From: Przewalskia tangutica
Lineage: Eukaryota > Streptophyta > Magnoliopsida > Solanales > Solanaceae
Length of the DNA stretch: 64,000 nucleotides
Direction of reading: 5' to 3'
NCBI GenBank assembly: GCA_029844215.1
Contig: CM056718.1
Location: forward strand, 166,149,396-166,213,395
The notes below the pieces were generated by a model. It saw nothing but the letters and a program-made list of their open reading frames with translations. It had not been told where the DNA came from and ran no database searches. How positions within the stretch are numbered: position 1 is the stretch's first letter; each line of letters starts with the position of its first letter. A program made the position numbers and the translations under genes. Below are positions 11,350 to 24,451 of this stretch, one piece after another.

Positions 11350-12620
11350 GCTTGCATATCAAGCACCATTGTCCGGCTGGCATATCGAGGACCACTACTT
11401 TATCTGCAGCTCCAAAGCACTTGTTATTTAATCAACTTGGCACTTCACCAACTGGGAGAAGCCACCTGACAATAGGTGCTGGTCGGGGTACTTGTGTGAT
11501 TCTATTTATTGGTGCTCTTTCATTCAATCTTTCCTGGTTTACCACCAGTTTCAACATCCACCAAAGTCAACAACACCAGCTGCTGCAACAGAAAATGGTA
11601 AAAAAACCAGAATTCCAACATCTGTAACATCTTTCCAGCAGCCATACATCAATTTGCACCAGCACCAGCATTAGGTGTTTCTGCATTTTAGCCTTAGCAA
11701 CAGCAGTAGCCACACATAGCAACATCTTCTGCATCAGCTGGATAAATTCCAGCAGCAACAAATTCAGCAAAAACCAGCTGTGGCATTAATCACTTTCAAG
11801 CCATTCCACAATACCAACAAACCAGTAGTAGGTCCAGCAGCAGGCAATAACCCTGCAGCACTGTTGTAGAGCACAACAGCAACCTCACTGCAGTAGCACC
11901 TGCATTTTTCCAGCCAGCAGCAACAAATGTTGTCCAGCAGCAACATCAATCAAAAATGAAACAGAACCTCTGAACCACTGAACCACTTGGATAAATTCCA
12001 GCAGCAGTAGCTTCAGTAAATTGAATAGGAGCAACACTTTGTGCCCTCTCGATAACCACTCCAATTCCAAATATCCAAAGAATTAAACGATCGACACAAG
12101 CCAACAAATTCAGCAATAATAGCAGCCATCAGTCACAACATTTACAAGTTCCTCAGAGCACTTGTTATATGCACTTGAATATCATGATCCAATTAGCAAC
12201 ATCTAACAGAAATCAGTCCCTGAACTTGCATTTTCCAGCAGTGACCAACAACATAATACCAGTGACCAAAGAACATCTAGCGAGAAATAGCAATAGCACC
12301 AAAGGCGATAACATCGAGAAAACGATTGCGGCGCGATGGCGGCAATATCAGTAACACTATAATTTTGATTACGAACGGCAGCCGTCATCATATCTGAGCT
12401 TTTATAAACTGAATCTCTTAGTTTCTATTCTTAATTTGACAGAAACCACTGAATTCATCTTGACGGAGAACCTCTCGTTCTCTAGTCTCTCTCGGACTAG
12501 AGAATCTTTCGATTCTCTCTATGAATTTATTCTGAACCAGCACCAGCAAACTACAATTCTGAACCAGCACCAGCAGAATTTGATAAGCGCAAGAACCTCT
12601 TCGTTCTCTAGTCATTCGGA
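11350..12620 (-). repeat. CAG/CAA-rich internal domain of the LARD element
   Basis: Low-complexity sequence dominated by CAGCA, CAACA and CCAGCAGCAACA on the plus strand. Similar sequence resumes at 14290-14470 beyond the inserted solo LTR. No frame is kept over a useful length and no retroelement protein motif is visible, so it is taken as non-coding. Confidence 0.7.
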
Positions 12621-12705
12621 CTAGAGAATCTCTTGATTCTCATCACGCAAGCTATTCTTTGAATTGAGCTTCAACTCAATCCATATTATCGTCGACGAAG
12701 TATCC

Positions 12706-14134
12706 TGATCGGTGTATTTTATATACACCTTTTGAGTCATTTTTAGTTAGTATTTTACTCATTTCATTTATGTTTAGTATAGTATTAGGGTCGTTTTCCT
12801 TTCTTTTGTGTCACAATGTCGAAATGGAGAAATGACGAAAAAGATGAAATGAGCATAAATGAGATGGAATTACACACAAAGGGCCAAGAAATAAAGTCTA
12901 AGTTAGGGAATTATAGAGGAGATCAGACGAAGTCCGGACGAAAAAAGGACGACGAAACGGACCGCGAAAAACGTCACGGCGCGCGGCTGATGTCTTGAAA
13001 GTTCGAAAGTTGCTTGATTTTCAGCCATGGCTGATCTCAAGCCGCGGTGCCGACGCGGGATTTATGAAGTTCTGGGCCAAATTTGACATGTTTTCAGAGT
13101 CCTAAAGGGATAACTTTTCCTACCTAAAGGGATAACTTTTCCTACCTTAAAACCCTTACCTAAAAGGATTTTAATAACTTTTCCTACCTACATAATCCTT
13201 AACCCTTCACCTAAAGGATTCTTGGTATATAAATAATCTCTACATCATTAGAAGAATTCATTCTCCATTCCACCATTCACCATTCTACATCCATCCATCC
13301 ACCAATCCATCTTGTAAATATTCCACAACACAACACTTGGATGCTAGAAGGCTTGAAGACTCATTCTTAAGTATTTTCTTTTCTTTCTTTTACTTTATTT
13401 TCAGTTTTATGTTGAATATTGAATTAGTTCTTGTCATGTCTATGGCTAGGAACTAATTCTAATATATGGCTTTCCATGTCAATTCACTTGAACCTTATTT
13501 TATGAATTAATGCATGTTTATGGTTGTTCTTCTTATTGTTGAGATTTATCCAATAGATGAATTGATTGCTTGGTAATTACTTGATCATTAATTATCATTA
13601 TTTATATGATTTCTAATCAAACTTCGAAAGGAGGAGGTTGTGACTATGTTGTAGTTGGGTAGACATAGGTCGAATTGGGGATGAAAATACCTCAATTACT
13701 TGTGTAGCATTAATAGAGTTTTTGTTCTTAATCCTCCTATAGAGTCATCCTTATCACCGAAAGGTAGAAAGGAGTGCTACTGGGGTTGAGTGTTTATATA
13801 GCCTTAACGGGATTATAAAACGAATTAGTAAACCCGCTATCTCCAAAAGAAGAAGAACCATAGTTAATTGCATTAATAAGTAATATAAGTGGATAGTTGA
13901 GGAGACTTGGAAGCCTTATTTCCATCATCACTGAAATAAACACATAGTTAATTAGTCTTTATAATTATTAGTTATAATCAACAACTCAAATATCGGTCAC
14001 CAAATAGATAACAAAGAATAGAAGTTGGTACTTGAACATTAATCCCTGATGACGATAACTCGGTCTTCAAGACTATATTACTTGACTCGACAACTTGCAC
14101 TTGCGTTAAAGTGTGTGCATTAAATCGCGCATCA
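12706..14134 (+). mobile_element. solo LTR, Tat/Athila type
   Basis: 1429 bases from TGATCGGTG to CGCGCATCA, with TATCC duplicated on both sides (12701-12705 and 14135-14139). There is no PBS, PPT or coding sequence, so this is a solo LTR left by recombination. It belongs to the same family as the LTRs of the element at 40061-47441. It sits inside the LARD element and is therefore younger than it. Confidence 0.92.
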
Positions 14135-15291
14135 TATCCCTCGGTTCTTAGTCTGTTTGTCGCTAAGAACTCTTCGATCCTTCAATCGATCTATTGAATA
14201 TGCAACAGAACCACAGTTTCTTTGAAATGAAATTCCATTGATCCAACAACAATATCTTTTCTTTCAGGTTTTAACAATATCGACTTCTTTTAACAAACAG
14301 TAGCTGCAGCATAATCACTCGACTATTGCAGCAACAACAGCGGTAAAGTAACACCAGCAACACCAATCGCAGAACAACATCAGCAGTACCAACACAACAC
14401 TAACACATAATAGGAACTAACACAACAACAACTATCAACAACAAAGCCAACACAACAACGACGAACTCGACATTTTTCTCCAATTCGCGAATTCACCAAC
14501 ACAGATATAACTTGCATCTCCAACAACAACTAATGCTGCTTCACTACTAGAAACAACAGCAACGCGACAATAATACCAATACAGATATGGAAACCAACAT
14601 CAAAAACAATACGAAAATGACTTTCAGGAATATTTTCGGCGATCTTCGACGTCGCAATGATAGCCAAAGGCTGAATGTATCCGCAAAAAATGATAACATC
14701 GCCATAGCGGAACAAATAAGATGAATCGATCTTCGATTCTCTGATTTTTAGAAAAAATAGCAATTTCGATTTTCAATCGCAATTTCGAATTTCAGTTCTT
14801 CGATTTTCCATTTTTTTTGATAATCTACAGAGATTACCTCAATCTTCCTTGATTTCAATTCGGATTTTCAGAATAAATTCCTCAACTCCTTCGCAATTTC
14901 GATTTTTCAGAATTTTCAGAAGAAACTCCTTCGTTTTCTCGATCTCTCCCTTCGATTTGAATCGATTTGAATCAATCCCTTAATATCAATCGATTAACAA
15001 CAGTTTCAGTTTCTTCGATTTCGATTTTCTGATTTTCAGTCGAAAATCGCGATTTCGATTTTTCTGAAAATCGCGATTCTTTTCTCCACAATTCTGTTTT
15101 TCAGTTTTCGATCTTCAGATGCATAAGTGTTGTCTGATTTTCTGATTCCTCGATCACACGCCTGTATTCTTCGTCAATTGCCTCGACTCTACAAATCGAG
15201 GATCTCAACTGACTGAATCCAGTCCTTCTTCGTTTTCTCTGTGATTTCGATTTCAATTGCAGGCCCTACGAATCAGTAGGCTCTGATACCA

Positions 15292-15646
15292 TGTTAATTT
15301 CTGGATATGGAGAGGAGAAGCAGCGAAAAACGATGAAGAAACGAGGAAGAGAAGAAAACTGTGAAGCAGAGGAGATGAGAGCAAAAGCTCTTCTGTGTTT
15401 CTCTTTTATTTTGCTCAAACTAACTATTACAAGAATAATCCTAATTTATAGACTAAGACTAAGCTAACTAATATTGTTAACTCTAATTTCACTCTAACAT
15501 TTCAACATCACAATGTATTCAACACTGCTAACAACCCAATATTGCTAACTCTAAATGTTACCAATAGCCCAACATTTCAGTATACATATCACATATGTAT
15601 ACTGAGTACATATATGTGTATATCCGCGTATCCTTATATCTCAACA
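15292..15646 (-). repeat. 5' LTR of the LARD-type element
   Basis: 355 bases. In element orientation it begins TGTTGAGATATAAGG and ends AAATTAACA, followed directly by the iMet primer site. Confidence 0.92.
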
Positions 15647-17255
15647 GTGTTTCGTCAAGTTTTTGTGAAAAATAAGTGTTTCTGGGGAATAGTCGAATCA
15701 GTTTTTTAGAAGATAAAAAAATAACATAAGTATTTTTGGGTAAAATATACTTAAAAATCTTTTAAAAACTTGATCAAACACTAATTGTTCAATAATATAT
15801 TTTAAATTAATTGATCAAACACAAATTATTTTAATATTTTTTGACAAAAATATTTTTTAAAAATACTTTTCAAAATAAGCTGATTTAATAAGCTTGACCA
15901 AACATACTAGTTACTAGACAGCTAAACCGGAGAAAAGTATTAAACAAGGTCATGTCAAACTAATTTCGAAGCTTATTCTGAAAATGCATCAAATTTGTAA
16001 ACTAATTGTTTGATAAGTTGATGCATTTGCAATTCTAACGAGAGAAACCAAGGTTTATGAACGCACTTGATGCACATTATGGAAGTTTATTTTGATATGG
16101 AAATTAAAAAATATATTTTCACAACTTTTCTGATTAATAAGCAAAAAGGAGATTACAAAACCAACCCGTCGTCAACTAATAAAGCCTTAGATTTGTATTT
16201 ATTTTAAAAAAATTTTATAAAGCCAAATATAAAAGAAGGTCTATGAAATTATTTTGTTTTATATATCTTTGTCGTAATTAGCTCAAATGACCTTCGGGGT
16301 TAATCAAATCTCATTTAACAGTTAAAGTTGAGATTCGTATTAAAATTTGAAAGGTGTAGTTTGAATTTCGTCGAGATATATTGTAATCTATTCTTAGAAG
16401 GGTGACACAGTTTAATTTTGGGTCAAATCAAATTGAACAGTAAAAAACTACTATTTCCATTTTCCCGAATCGAATCAAACGTCTAAATTTACAACATTTT
16501 ATTCTAGTCCCGAATGTGAAACCCCCTGCACCAGAGGTTTCTTGGTCAGGTGAGATGTAAATCGAGAGATATGTGCGAGTGTCCTGCCAAGGAGAGACAA
16601 TATTTTATTCTTAGAAGTTGGTTCAATTTGAATCATGTTTTGCACATTTCTAATGTATTTTATGGGGGAAAGTTTCCAATTATTAATTATTATATTTTCA
16701 TTCTAATTTATGTAACATTATTTTTTTAATCTATTTCACGTTGAAATAATAATATTATTTTTACTAAAAGAAGTCACTTGCCTCCCATGTAAGAATGATA
16801 TAATTTATATATATATATTTGAAAACTCTTTAATTTTAAACTTTTTATTTTATTCTTAATGACACACCCTTATAATTATAGAATTTAAGAATAAAAAAGA
16901 AATTGATACAACCCAAAATTACCATTATAACTTGTGATTTTAACATGTCTTGCTATTCATATATCTACACGAGTATGCCATTAAGTAAAATAAGAAAATA
17001 AAAGTAAAACATTATTTAAATATGAACACGTTTCATTCTTGTAAGAACATTCTAAAAAGAGTACTGTGTCTTGTAAACAAGAAACAAGGAAATGGCTACT
17101 TTAATTTCTTTTGGGATGATAATACTTCTGAACCCTTAATTATGGTAACTTTGATTTTGATTTTTCTAATATATGATTCGATATATTTAACTTTTAATTA
17201 ATTAAAATGTGTGTTTTTGATCCCTCTATATAAAAAAATATGTTATACTTTGACA
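15647..17255. other. AT-rich stretch with decayed repeats
   Basis: No gene. 15690-15920 contains several spaced copies of a TTGA(T/C)CAAACAC-like motif ending GCTTGACCAAACA, suggesting a decayed DNA element into which the LARD element inserted. The rest is AT-rich and unassigned. Confidence 0.4.
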
Positions 17256-18230
17256 TACTACTACAAAAACTGTTTTTTCCAACCTAAAAATCAACATCAT
17301 GAGGTCGGTTTTGGGCAGAAATTGACCTTAAGCGTAGGTCAGATAGGAGTGGGTTGGAAATATTACCGACCACATGAAGTCGTTATGTTTTTATACGAAT
17401 TTCTTATTTATTAATTATACCGAGCTCACCAGGTCGGCATATTAATTTATATTTTATAAAATATAATCAATCTCATGAGGTCGGTATATATTTTTCTAAT
17501 TTATTTTTAAAGTTACCGACCTCATGAGGTCGGTTTATCCAAAATATTTTTTATTAATTTAAATTTACCGACCTCATGCGGTCGGTATATTCACAATAAT
17601 TTTTATTTATTTTATTTTAGCGACCCATGAGGTCGGAATGTTATTATGAGTATATAATTTTTTGAAGTTTACCGCCTTTATGAGGCCGACTTTTTGCAAT
17701 AATTTATAGGGGGTACTTATGCTATACATTATCCACAAATAAAATCCTAGTCTCTCGCCATGTCACATTTGAGGAGAACGTTTTCCCATTTGCAAACGTC
17801 TTCAAATTTCAAGTCACTGAATACGGCTTCCTTAATGATCCGGAAATCTCACCTCTCATTCAAAACACAATAGATAGCCGGCTGTCCCATCACGACACCT
17901 CTCTACTGTCCCACATCGCCCGCCGGCCGTCAAAGACCATCCCGCCGACTACCCCGCTGCCCCGTTCACCGTCGCCTCACCCCATCGCCCGATTTTCCCG
18001 TCGAAAATCACATCGACCACAACCCCCTTCCTTAGTGTTCCCGCCACCACCAATGCCCGCAATCCATCGCCACCAACCCCACAGCCCGAATCCACTATCA
18101 CCGACCCTATTGCCCAATATCATTGTCCAGCCTCATTGCCCAACACCGCCCAACCCCACTGCCCAACCAGCTTCTATTCCTATGCACTAATAGAAACCTG
18201 TGCTCAGTATGAGATTTTTAAACCAAAAGT
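17256..18230 (+). mobile_element. CACTA transposon end (truncated)
   Basis: It begins with CTACTACAAAAACTG, a degraded CACTA-type terminus. An array of palindromic subterminal repeats follows (17290-17690), then a C-rich segment (17880-18170) of CCG/CCA-rich sequence such as also lies next to the CACTA end at 54368-54553. No transposase is present. The other end is missing; a copia fragment starts at about 18302. Confidence 0.6.
17290..17690. repeat. subterminal palindrome array of the CACTA end
   Basis: At least seven copies of a motif whose best form is CCGACCTCATGAGGTCGG (a perfect palindrome, near 17517-17534), spaced about 50-65 bases apart in AT-rich filler. Degenerate half copies lie at the ends. 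Arrays like this are where CACTA transposases bind. Confidence 0.8.
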
Positions 18231-18301
18231 TCACTTAATCTATCCATTCAAGCTATCTCACCTATACCCAAAAACTCAAAATTAGCCAAGCTTGACTCGA
18301 A

Positions 18302-19690
18302 TTAGAATGCGGCCATGTGTTACGAATTTGATGCGCTAACTACAAATCACACCTGGGATCTTGTTCCTAAACTAGAGGAGGTTAATGTGATTCGTTGTAT
18401 GTGGCTATATTGTCACAAATTCAGGGATAGTGATGAGCTTTAACGCCATAAGGCGAGACTTGTGGAAAATGACATGGGGCAATAAGAGGGGGTTGATTGT
18501 GCTAAGACCTTCAGTCCAGTGGTCAAACCCGCCACCATTCATACGATGTTGAGTATTACTATGGGAAATAACTGGCCGATTCATCAATTTGATCTGCAAA
18601 ATGCATTCTTACATGAGAATTTGAAAGAAATTGTCAATATGCATCAACCACCTGACTTTGTGTATCCATCAACTCATCAGTATGTCTGCGGTCTTCGAAA
18701 GTCACTCTATGGTTTGAAACAAGTCCCCCGGGCTTGGTATGAGTGATTTGTCACTTCCATCATACAAATCGAATTCGTGTGCATCAAAAGTGATAATTCA
18801 CTTTTGATTTGTCATTGAGGTAATGACACTGCATACTTTTTACTATATGTGGATGACATTGTCCTGACTGCCTAATTTTATGTGCTAAAAAACAAGATCA
18901 TTGCCTTGGTCAAATCCGAATTTGCCATGATAGACTTGGATAAGTTGAGTTATTTCTTAGGGATTTTCGTAACCAGATCCGAGAATACAATGTTCATGAG
19001 TCAGCGTATGTATGCCGAAGAGATTATTTATACAGATAAAATGACAAACTATAAGATCATGTCCACTCCAGTCGATTCGAAGTCGAAACTTAGCGCGAAT
19101 AATGGGGATCCAGTGCTCGATCCTTCCCTTTATAGGAGTTTCGCTGGTGCACTTTAGTATCTTACGTTCACTAGGCCCGACATTGCCTATGTCGTTCAAC
19201 ATGTGTGCTTATTCATACATGCTCCCAATGAGCCTCACTTTACCGCTCTGAACGTATCGTTCGGTACATGAGTAGTACTCTTGACTATGGATAACATATT
19301 TATCCATATGCACCGACCAGGTTGATATCCTACACGGACGTCGATTGGGATGGTTGTCCTGATATGCGTCGATCTACTTCCGGCTATTATGTATTATTGG
19401 GTGAACCTCATCTCGTGGTCTATAAAATGGCCAGCCATGCTTTCCTGTTCGAGTGCAGAAACAGAATATAGAGGCATTGCGAATGTTGTTGCCGAAACTT
19501 ATTGGCTTAGAAACCTTCTTCTAGAGCTTCATTGTCCCTTGCGTAAGACATCTACAGTCTACTGTGATAACATATCTATTATTTATTTGTCTCATAACCC
19601 GGTTCAACATCAGCGAACCAAATATGTTGAGATGGATATTCATTTTGTTCATGAAAAAGTTCCCATGGATCACATTCGGGTGAGCGTCCG
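18302..19690 (+). pseudogene. Ty1-copia RT and RNase H remnant
   Basis: Plus-strand frames show the RT start (NHTWDLVPK region near 18340), IHQFDLQNAFLHENLKE, YGLKQVPRAWYE, YVDD at 18846-18857, then the LGI/SQRMYAEEII connection. RNase H motifs follow (SSAETEYRGIANV, VYCDNIS, NPVQHQRTKYVEMDIHFV). The layout and spacing are normal for the 3' third of a copia pol. Stops occur after AWYE, near 18820, near 18875 and after FAGAL, with a frameshift near 19255. Integrase, protease and gag are absent. It abuts the truncated CACTA end on its 5' side, so the element was broken or captured there. Confidence 0.9.
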
Positions 19691-19762
19691 GCCTCCTCGA
19701 TAGTTTTTCTTTGACTTCATATCAAGGTTGAGCATCCGACCTTCTCCGCTCTGACTGAGGGG

Positions 19763-19930
19763 TGTGATAGAGAATACATATATATTTTCCATATATTCTA
19801 TAATTATTAATTTGATGTAATTATGTAAAGTAAAGATCTTTATACAATTAAATTTATAATTGTAAACACCTATATATATTACATTAATAAAAAGCCTCCG
19901 TGAGAATTTCATAATTCTACTCAAACTAAT
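19763..19930 (+). mobile_element. Ty1-copia 3' LTR, partial
   Basis: The sequence TGTGATAGAGAATACATA follows a purine run (GAGGGG) directly downstream of the RNase H remnant, as expected for the start of a 3' LTR. A TATATATT box and ATTAATAAAAAGCC lie within it. The far end is not defined. Confidence 0.5.
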
Positions 19931-21866
19931 TAAGGAACCAAAAATACTTTTAAATTTCTTTTTCACCAACATGATGACCTACTACTTGACTAAAATGATC
20001 CACAACAATCGTATATCAATTAAGGAAAAAGAAGAGAAGTAGAATATAAATTGAAGTGGAGAAAACCGTCATGGAATTAGTAAAAGGGAAGAAACATGCA
20101 TATACGCGTTATTGATTGAGGAAAAAGCAAAGGTGAAAAGAAAGGTTGTCCCTCCCTGTGGGGTGCCTGAGCTCGTGAAAGCCATGGGGCAAAGTATCCC
20201 CTAAATATAACGACATGAACATCGTCTTTCATTAATCTATCTAGGTTGTGGAGGAAAAAATTTACTCTGCATTTGGTCTTTATTCTTTCTTTTTTTTCTT
20301 GCTTTTGGGAAGCGGGAGGCGGTTGCTTTACCTTTTTGGCAAAATATTATAGAAAATCTCCGAGGTCGTCTCAAACATTTTTGGGGCTCTGTTCTTATTT
20401 GTAAAAGCGGACCTTTAATTGAGCTAAAACCTGAGAATTATGGGTCTTTATAGTAAATTCTGGCTAATACTACTTAATAAAAAGTGAAAAAAGGGACCCT
20501 AAAATTTTTAATTTTTAGAGTCATGCAGAAGATAACTCTTCATGTAGTCAAAGATGACCCTGATTATTTATAGGATATGTAGTATATTTGGATAACTTTG
20601 TTGTTAGGAAAAGATTGATATATAATGATAGTTCGTCTAATTGGGTTTATATCTATCTCTATACTAAATAAATTCGAAAAGTACGTCTTTCACAAGTTGA
20701 AAAAATAGAAGGTCCTGGTCATTTTTGGGCTAGTCCCCCTCTAGTAGTACTAGCAGTTGCTACGAGCCTCTGTCCCATACATCTAAGCTTCTATAGAATC
20801 AACATTTTACCTTTGACAACAAATTTAGCGAAATTTTCCTCTGCTGAAAAGCAGTCTTTCACGGATATAAGAGCTAATTATGCTATTGCAAGCCCGATTG
20901 AGACTTAGCTTCCCAATAGTATCTTCTTTCCTAGAAATAAAACCAACTATCAAACCCATCCGCTCACGTTACTTGAAATATTGATGTGTATTAAGTAATT
21001 TTCATAATTTGGATGATCAATCAAGAAACTAACTCAAAATAACCTGTTATATCAAGTAACTTTTCTTATATTTCAGATTACTACTCCAATTTTATTTGGA
21101 CATTACCTGTAACTATCTCTTAGAATATGATAATGTAAAAATCATGTATGTTATCGGTATATAAAAGTTAACTCTGTTGGTTAATAGAAATAAGTTGAAT
21201 GTAATTAAAACAGGGCAGTTTTTAGAAGCCCAGTTACTGATTCATGTGAACCTAGTAATTTTGTTCATACCTGTATGTATTAAGAAATCTATTAAATATT
21301 TATATATATTTTACTATGAATTTAATATTATTATAATATTAACTTGAGATCATTATAGTAACTCATATATTTTAAATTCTGGATTCGTCTCTATTAAAAT
21401 TAAAGCATGTATGAAATGAAGGCCATGCATTTGACGTTCGATCGACACTTTAAAAGATTGTGTATATTCCAATTTAGATCATGCACGTGCATGTATATCA
21501 AAATTTTATTGTATCCAATAATTATCAGTATTTAAATTTTCATGTTGGAATTCAAAGGAATCATATAATCAGACGCGTAATTGTCTGGCTTGGGGGAAAA
21601 GCATTATATATAATGCATGATTATGAAGATGGGATCTGCTCATATACTATACTTTATAAGCAAATTAATAAAGAAACATTTGGTGGTGTTAGAATCTAAT
21701 TCCCTTCACAGACATATGGGCTTTTCCGCAATTCCACGCGAAAAGCTTACCCTTTCATGAATTATAATATTGCAGACATACATAGTTGGAAAAGTAGCCC
21801 TCTTGCAGCTTTACTATATAATAAACAAACATATCATTATACATACTAACATTATTAACTTGTTGC

Positions 21867-21917
<51 letters not shown>

Positions 21918-22034
21918 TTTTAAATAAAATAATTTAAAAATTACTGTACTTCCCATAAGCAACTTGTAACATCACAAAATGCTTGTCAATAAGAACTTGA
22001 ATCTATTATTTCTTTTCTTAATTATTTATATAAC
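19931..22034. other. intergenic stretch, no supported gene
   Basis: About 2.1 kb without a convincing gene. A 72-residue frame at 21481-21699 has no recognisable feature. The AT microsatellite at 21870-21915 is inside. Confidence 0.45.
21870..21915. repeat. (AT)n microsatellite
   Basis: About 45 bases of uninterrupted alternating A and T. Confidence 0.95.
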
Positions 22035-22340
22035 TAAATAAATTTTGGCTTGACTCAACCCAAAAACTAGTTTAACCCACTGACATGGGACTCCAATGAC
22101 CCTGCACACTGGGACGGGATGTCTAGAGCATGGAGAATATAAGACAGAGCCCAACATTGAGTAAATAAGTTAAAACGAGTCTGACTCTAATACCATGATA
22201 TAAAGAAATGAACATTGGATTTAATTCAGCTCAAAAGCTAGTTAAAAGGGTGATGATTTCCCAAAATCATATAAAAAGATCGAGTATCCTTTAACACACC
22301 GATATGAGACTCCAGCAATTTTTAGGTCGTTAGTTTATTC
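22035..22340 (-). mobile_element. TRIM-type element, degraded
   Basis: On the minus strand two related copies (TGGAGTCTCATATCGGTGTG and TGGAGTCCCATGTCAGTGGG) flank a central part. An iMet-like primer site (TGGTATTAGAGTCAGAC, about 22180-22196) follows the first copy. The first copy also has ACTAGCTTTTGAGCTGAATT, matching the TRIM at 5615-5904. No coding capacity. Confidence 0.55.
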
Positions 22341-22854
22341 AGGTAGTACAATTTCATGTTGAAGTTCACATCAGAATATTGGAGTAGGTTGAAAAAACAA
22401 GAGGGAACTAAAAGAAAAAGTGAAATCCTAGCTCCTTTCTAAAAGAAATATCCCTTTTATTTCTAGCTCCTATTTATGTGAATAAGGTTGGGATTTGGTG
22501 AATGTATAAAATGCAAGAGAAAGTTGCTATATATTTTGTCTTAATGGAATTGATTCTGTCAACATATACATACCCTTATTTCTTTTTCTCCTTAATTATT
22601 TTGTTCATATTATCTATTTCATAACTGCAAAACTAGAGCGTGATGCCGCAATTCTAAAATTTTCTATAGTTACACTTTATAAAGCATATTACTAAAAATT
22701 GTAGCGTAATGTTTGTAAACTTTACCTTATATCGATCATAATTGTGTTGACTTCGTACCAAAGGTTTGTCCTTCAATTCTTAAGACCTTACTGATATCCT
22801 TTACTATTCACGAGCTCACACTAAAAATTCAAAAAGAAGGCTAGAATTATTACT

Positions 22855-23275
22855 ACTTGTAGGGGAGGCAAAACCAGCCAATAAAAATATGACATACCAA
22901 TCCAAAGATCAGTCCATTTGGACCGCTTAATTAAGCCTATCTAAACCGCTTAAATAAGCCTATCTAAAAATTGGGATGATTTATGCTAAATATATAGTTC
23001 AAATTGACTCCTGAAAAGTTGTCAAAATATTCTTATTTTTTAATATTTATTTGATATGTTATATATAGTTATAATAAAAAAATAGATAATTAATTAAATT
23101 GTTAAGAAAACAAACAAGGAAATAGAAACTATGTAAGGGTTGGGGATTGGACATTATTCATTATTTAGCTCATCTTGACCCAACTTATCTCAGTTCAAGT
23201 AAATTTTTGAGGACTCACAACCTATTTTGATTGACACAGATTTGGCCTGCCCATTGTATACCCCTATAACTTGGT
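22855..23275. mobile_element. MITE-like repeat
   Basis: The ends (TGTAGGGGAGGCAAAACC and, on the other strand, GTTATAGGGGTATACAATGGG) are loosely inverted. The internal text TTTAGCTCATCTTGACCCA recurs near 63690 as TTTAGCCCATCTTGACCCG. Non-coding; edges approximate. Confidence 0.4.
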
Positions 23276-23286
23276 ATTGACCTAAG

Positions 23287-23493
23287 AGCGCGTTTGGTAC
23301 GAAGGATAAAGGATAATTAATCCTGAGATTATATTTGAGATGAGTTTATCTCATATTTAATTGAGATTAAATTCCGGAATAACTAATCCTACAATTAGTT
23401 ATTTATAGATTGTAGTCATGATATTATTTTTATCCCATATTGAAGATTATTAGATAACAATCCTGAAAAAACTTGTTTTCCGACCAAATGAGT
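23287..23493. mobile_element. hAT-type MITE
   Basis: 207 bases starting GCGCGTTTGGTACGAAGGA and ending TCCGACCAAATGAGT. The ends are imperfect inverted repeats of the 'GCGCGTTTGGT' kind common in plant hAT MITEs. CCTAAG is found directly on both sides (23281-23286 and 23494-23499), likely the core of an 8-base target duplication. Confidence 0.65.
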
Positions 23494-23499
23494 CCTAAG

Positions 23500-24437
23500 T
23501 GCACAAATCTTGATTTTGGTGTCACTGATGTCCTAAGTTAATAAATTCTTGCACATCTGTCATTTCAGAAAACTTCAAACATGCGGTGGTTGAAGTTAAT
23601 TTTGACCAAGTCTAATTTCAAGCATTCATATGACTGAAGTTCAAGCGTTTCTATTGGTTTAATTTTGACCAAGTCTAATTTCAAGCTTGACTTCGGCTAT
23701 TTTTTCCTTACTTCAGTCATCATTGCTTGAAGTGCATATATTTTACCTAAAGTTTATGCACTTGATTGAAGTTCAACTATTTTTATCTGAAATTTTAAAT
23801 ACGATAACTCATGAAATTTTTACCGAGGTACTGTACCACTAAAAGCAACCTTCTCGTCCATTGATGCTATTGACTTATTGCTAAAAAACGTTAAAATTTA
23901 AATAAAAGAACTTTTTAACTTTTTTAAAAATCAATCGAAAGCTGGATTTCCCCCCCTCACTATTTTCCATTTTCTGCTTGTGAGAGTCTATGAAAATCTT
24001 GTGGGATCAGTGCTCTTAATAGATGGCACTCAAACTGATAGATATACTGATTAAAAGCGGTCTTAATGATAGAAACATAAATAAAATGAAGGCCTAAAAT
24101 GAATGAAAAAACATAAAAGCAAACTATAATAATTGCACATGCTATGGCGTTTACGATAGACACAACACATGTAAGTACTACTGGTCACTTTAATAGGTCA
24201 TACAGTGCAATATCCCATTTGATATAAGAACGAATAGGTAAAAGCGATCTTCGAGCATTTTCTGATTGGCAGTGTACATTTGAGATGATACTTAGTGTTC
24301 TTCCTCTACAGGTGACCAACTAACCCTATATACTGTACATTGCATTGAATTGTGTGTGTGCATTAATAATATATTTAAGGTTGCATCATGTGCGAGTCGA
24401 TTTCTATTTATGGACCAATCATATAAATTATTTTTCG
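23500..24437. other. intergenic stretch with a short direct repeat
   Basis: No gene. TAATTTTGACCAAGTCTAAT occurs twice, about 60 bases apart (near 23598 and 23660). Confidence 0.5.
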
Positions 24438-24451
24438 GAAATTACACACTT

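Larger units (their letters stand above)
10903..15646 (-). mobile_element. non-coding LTR retrotransposon (LARD type)
   Basis: A structurally complete element on the minus strand. The 3' LTR is 10903-11234 and the 5' LTR 15292-15646. The iMet primer site TGGTATCAGAGC (minus strand, 15280-15291) abuts the 5' LTR. A polypurine tract TTGAGGGGGGA abuts the 3' LTR. The target duplication is GTGTT at 10898-10902 and 15647-15651. The LTRs differ by about ten substitutions plus one short deletion, so the insertion is fairly young. The internal part (about 2.6 kb once the later solo LTR is removed) encodes no gag, protease, RT or integrase and is rich in CAG/CAA triplets. It must have been mobilised in trans. 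Confidence 0.9.

Noticed and set aside
11352..12070. Several short frames rich in Gln, Leu or Cys
   Set aside because: They come from CAG/CAA low-complexity sequence in the LARD interior, change frame often and show no domain.
21481..21699. 72-residue frame
   Set aside because: No recognisable motif, signal peptide or promoter; length is within chance expectation for this sequence.
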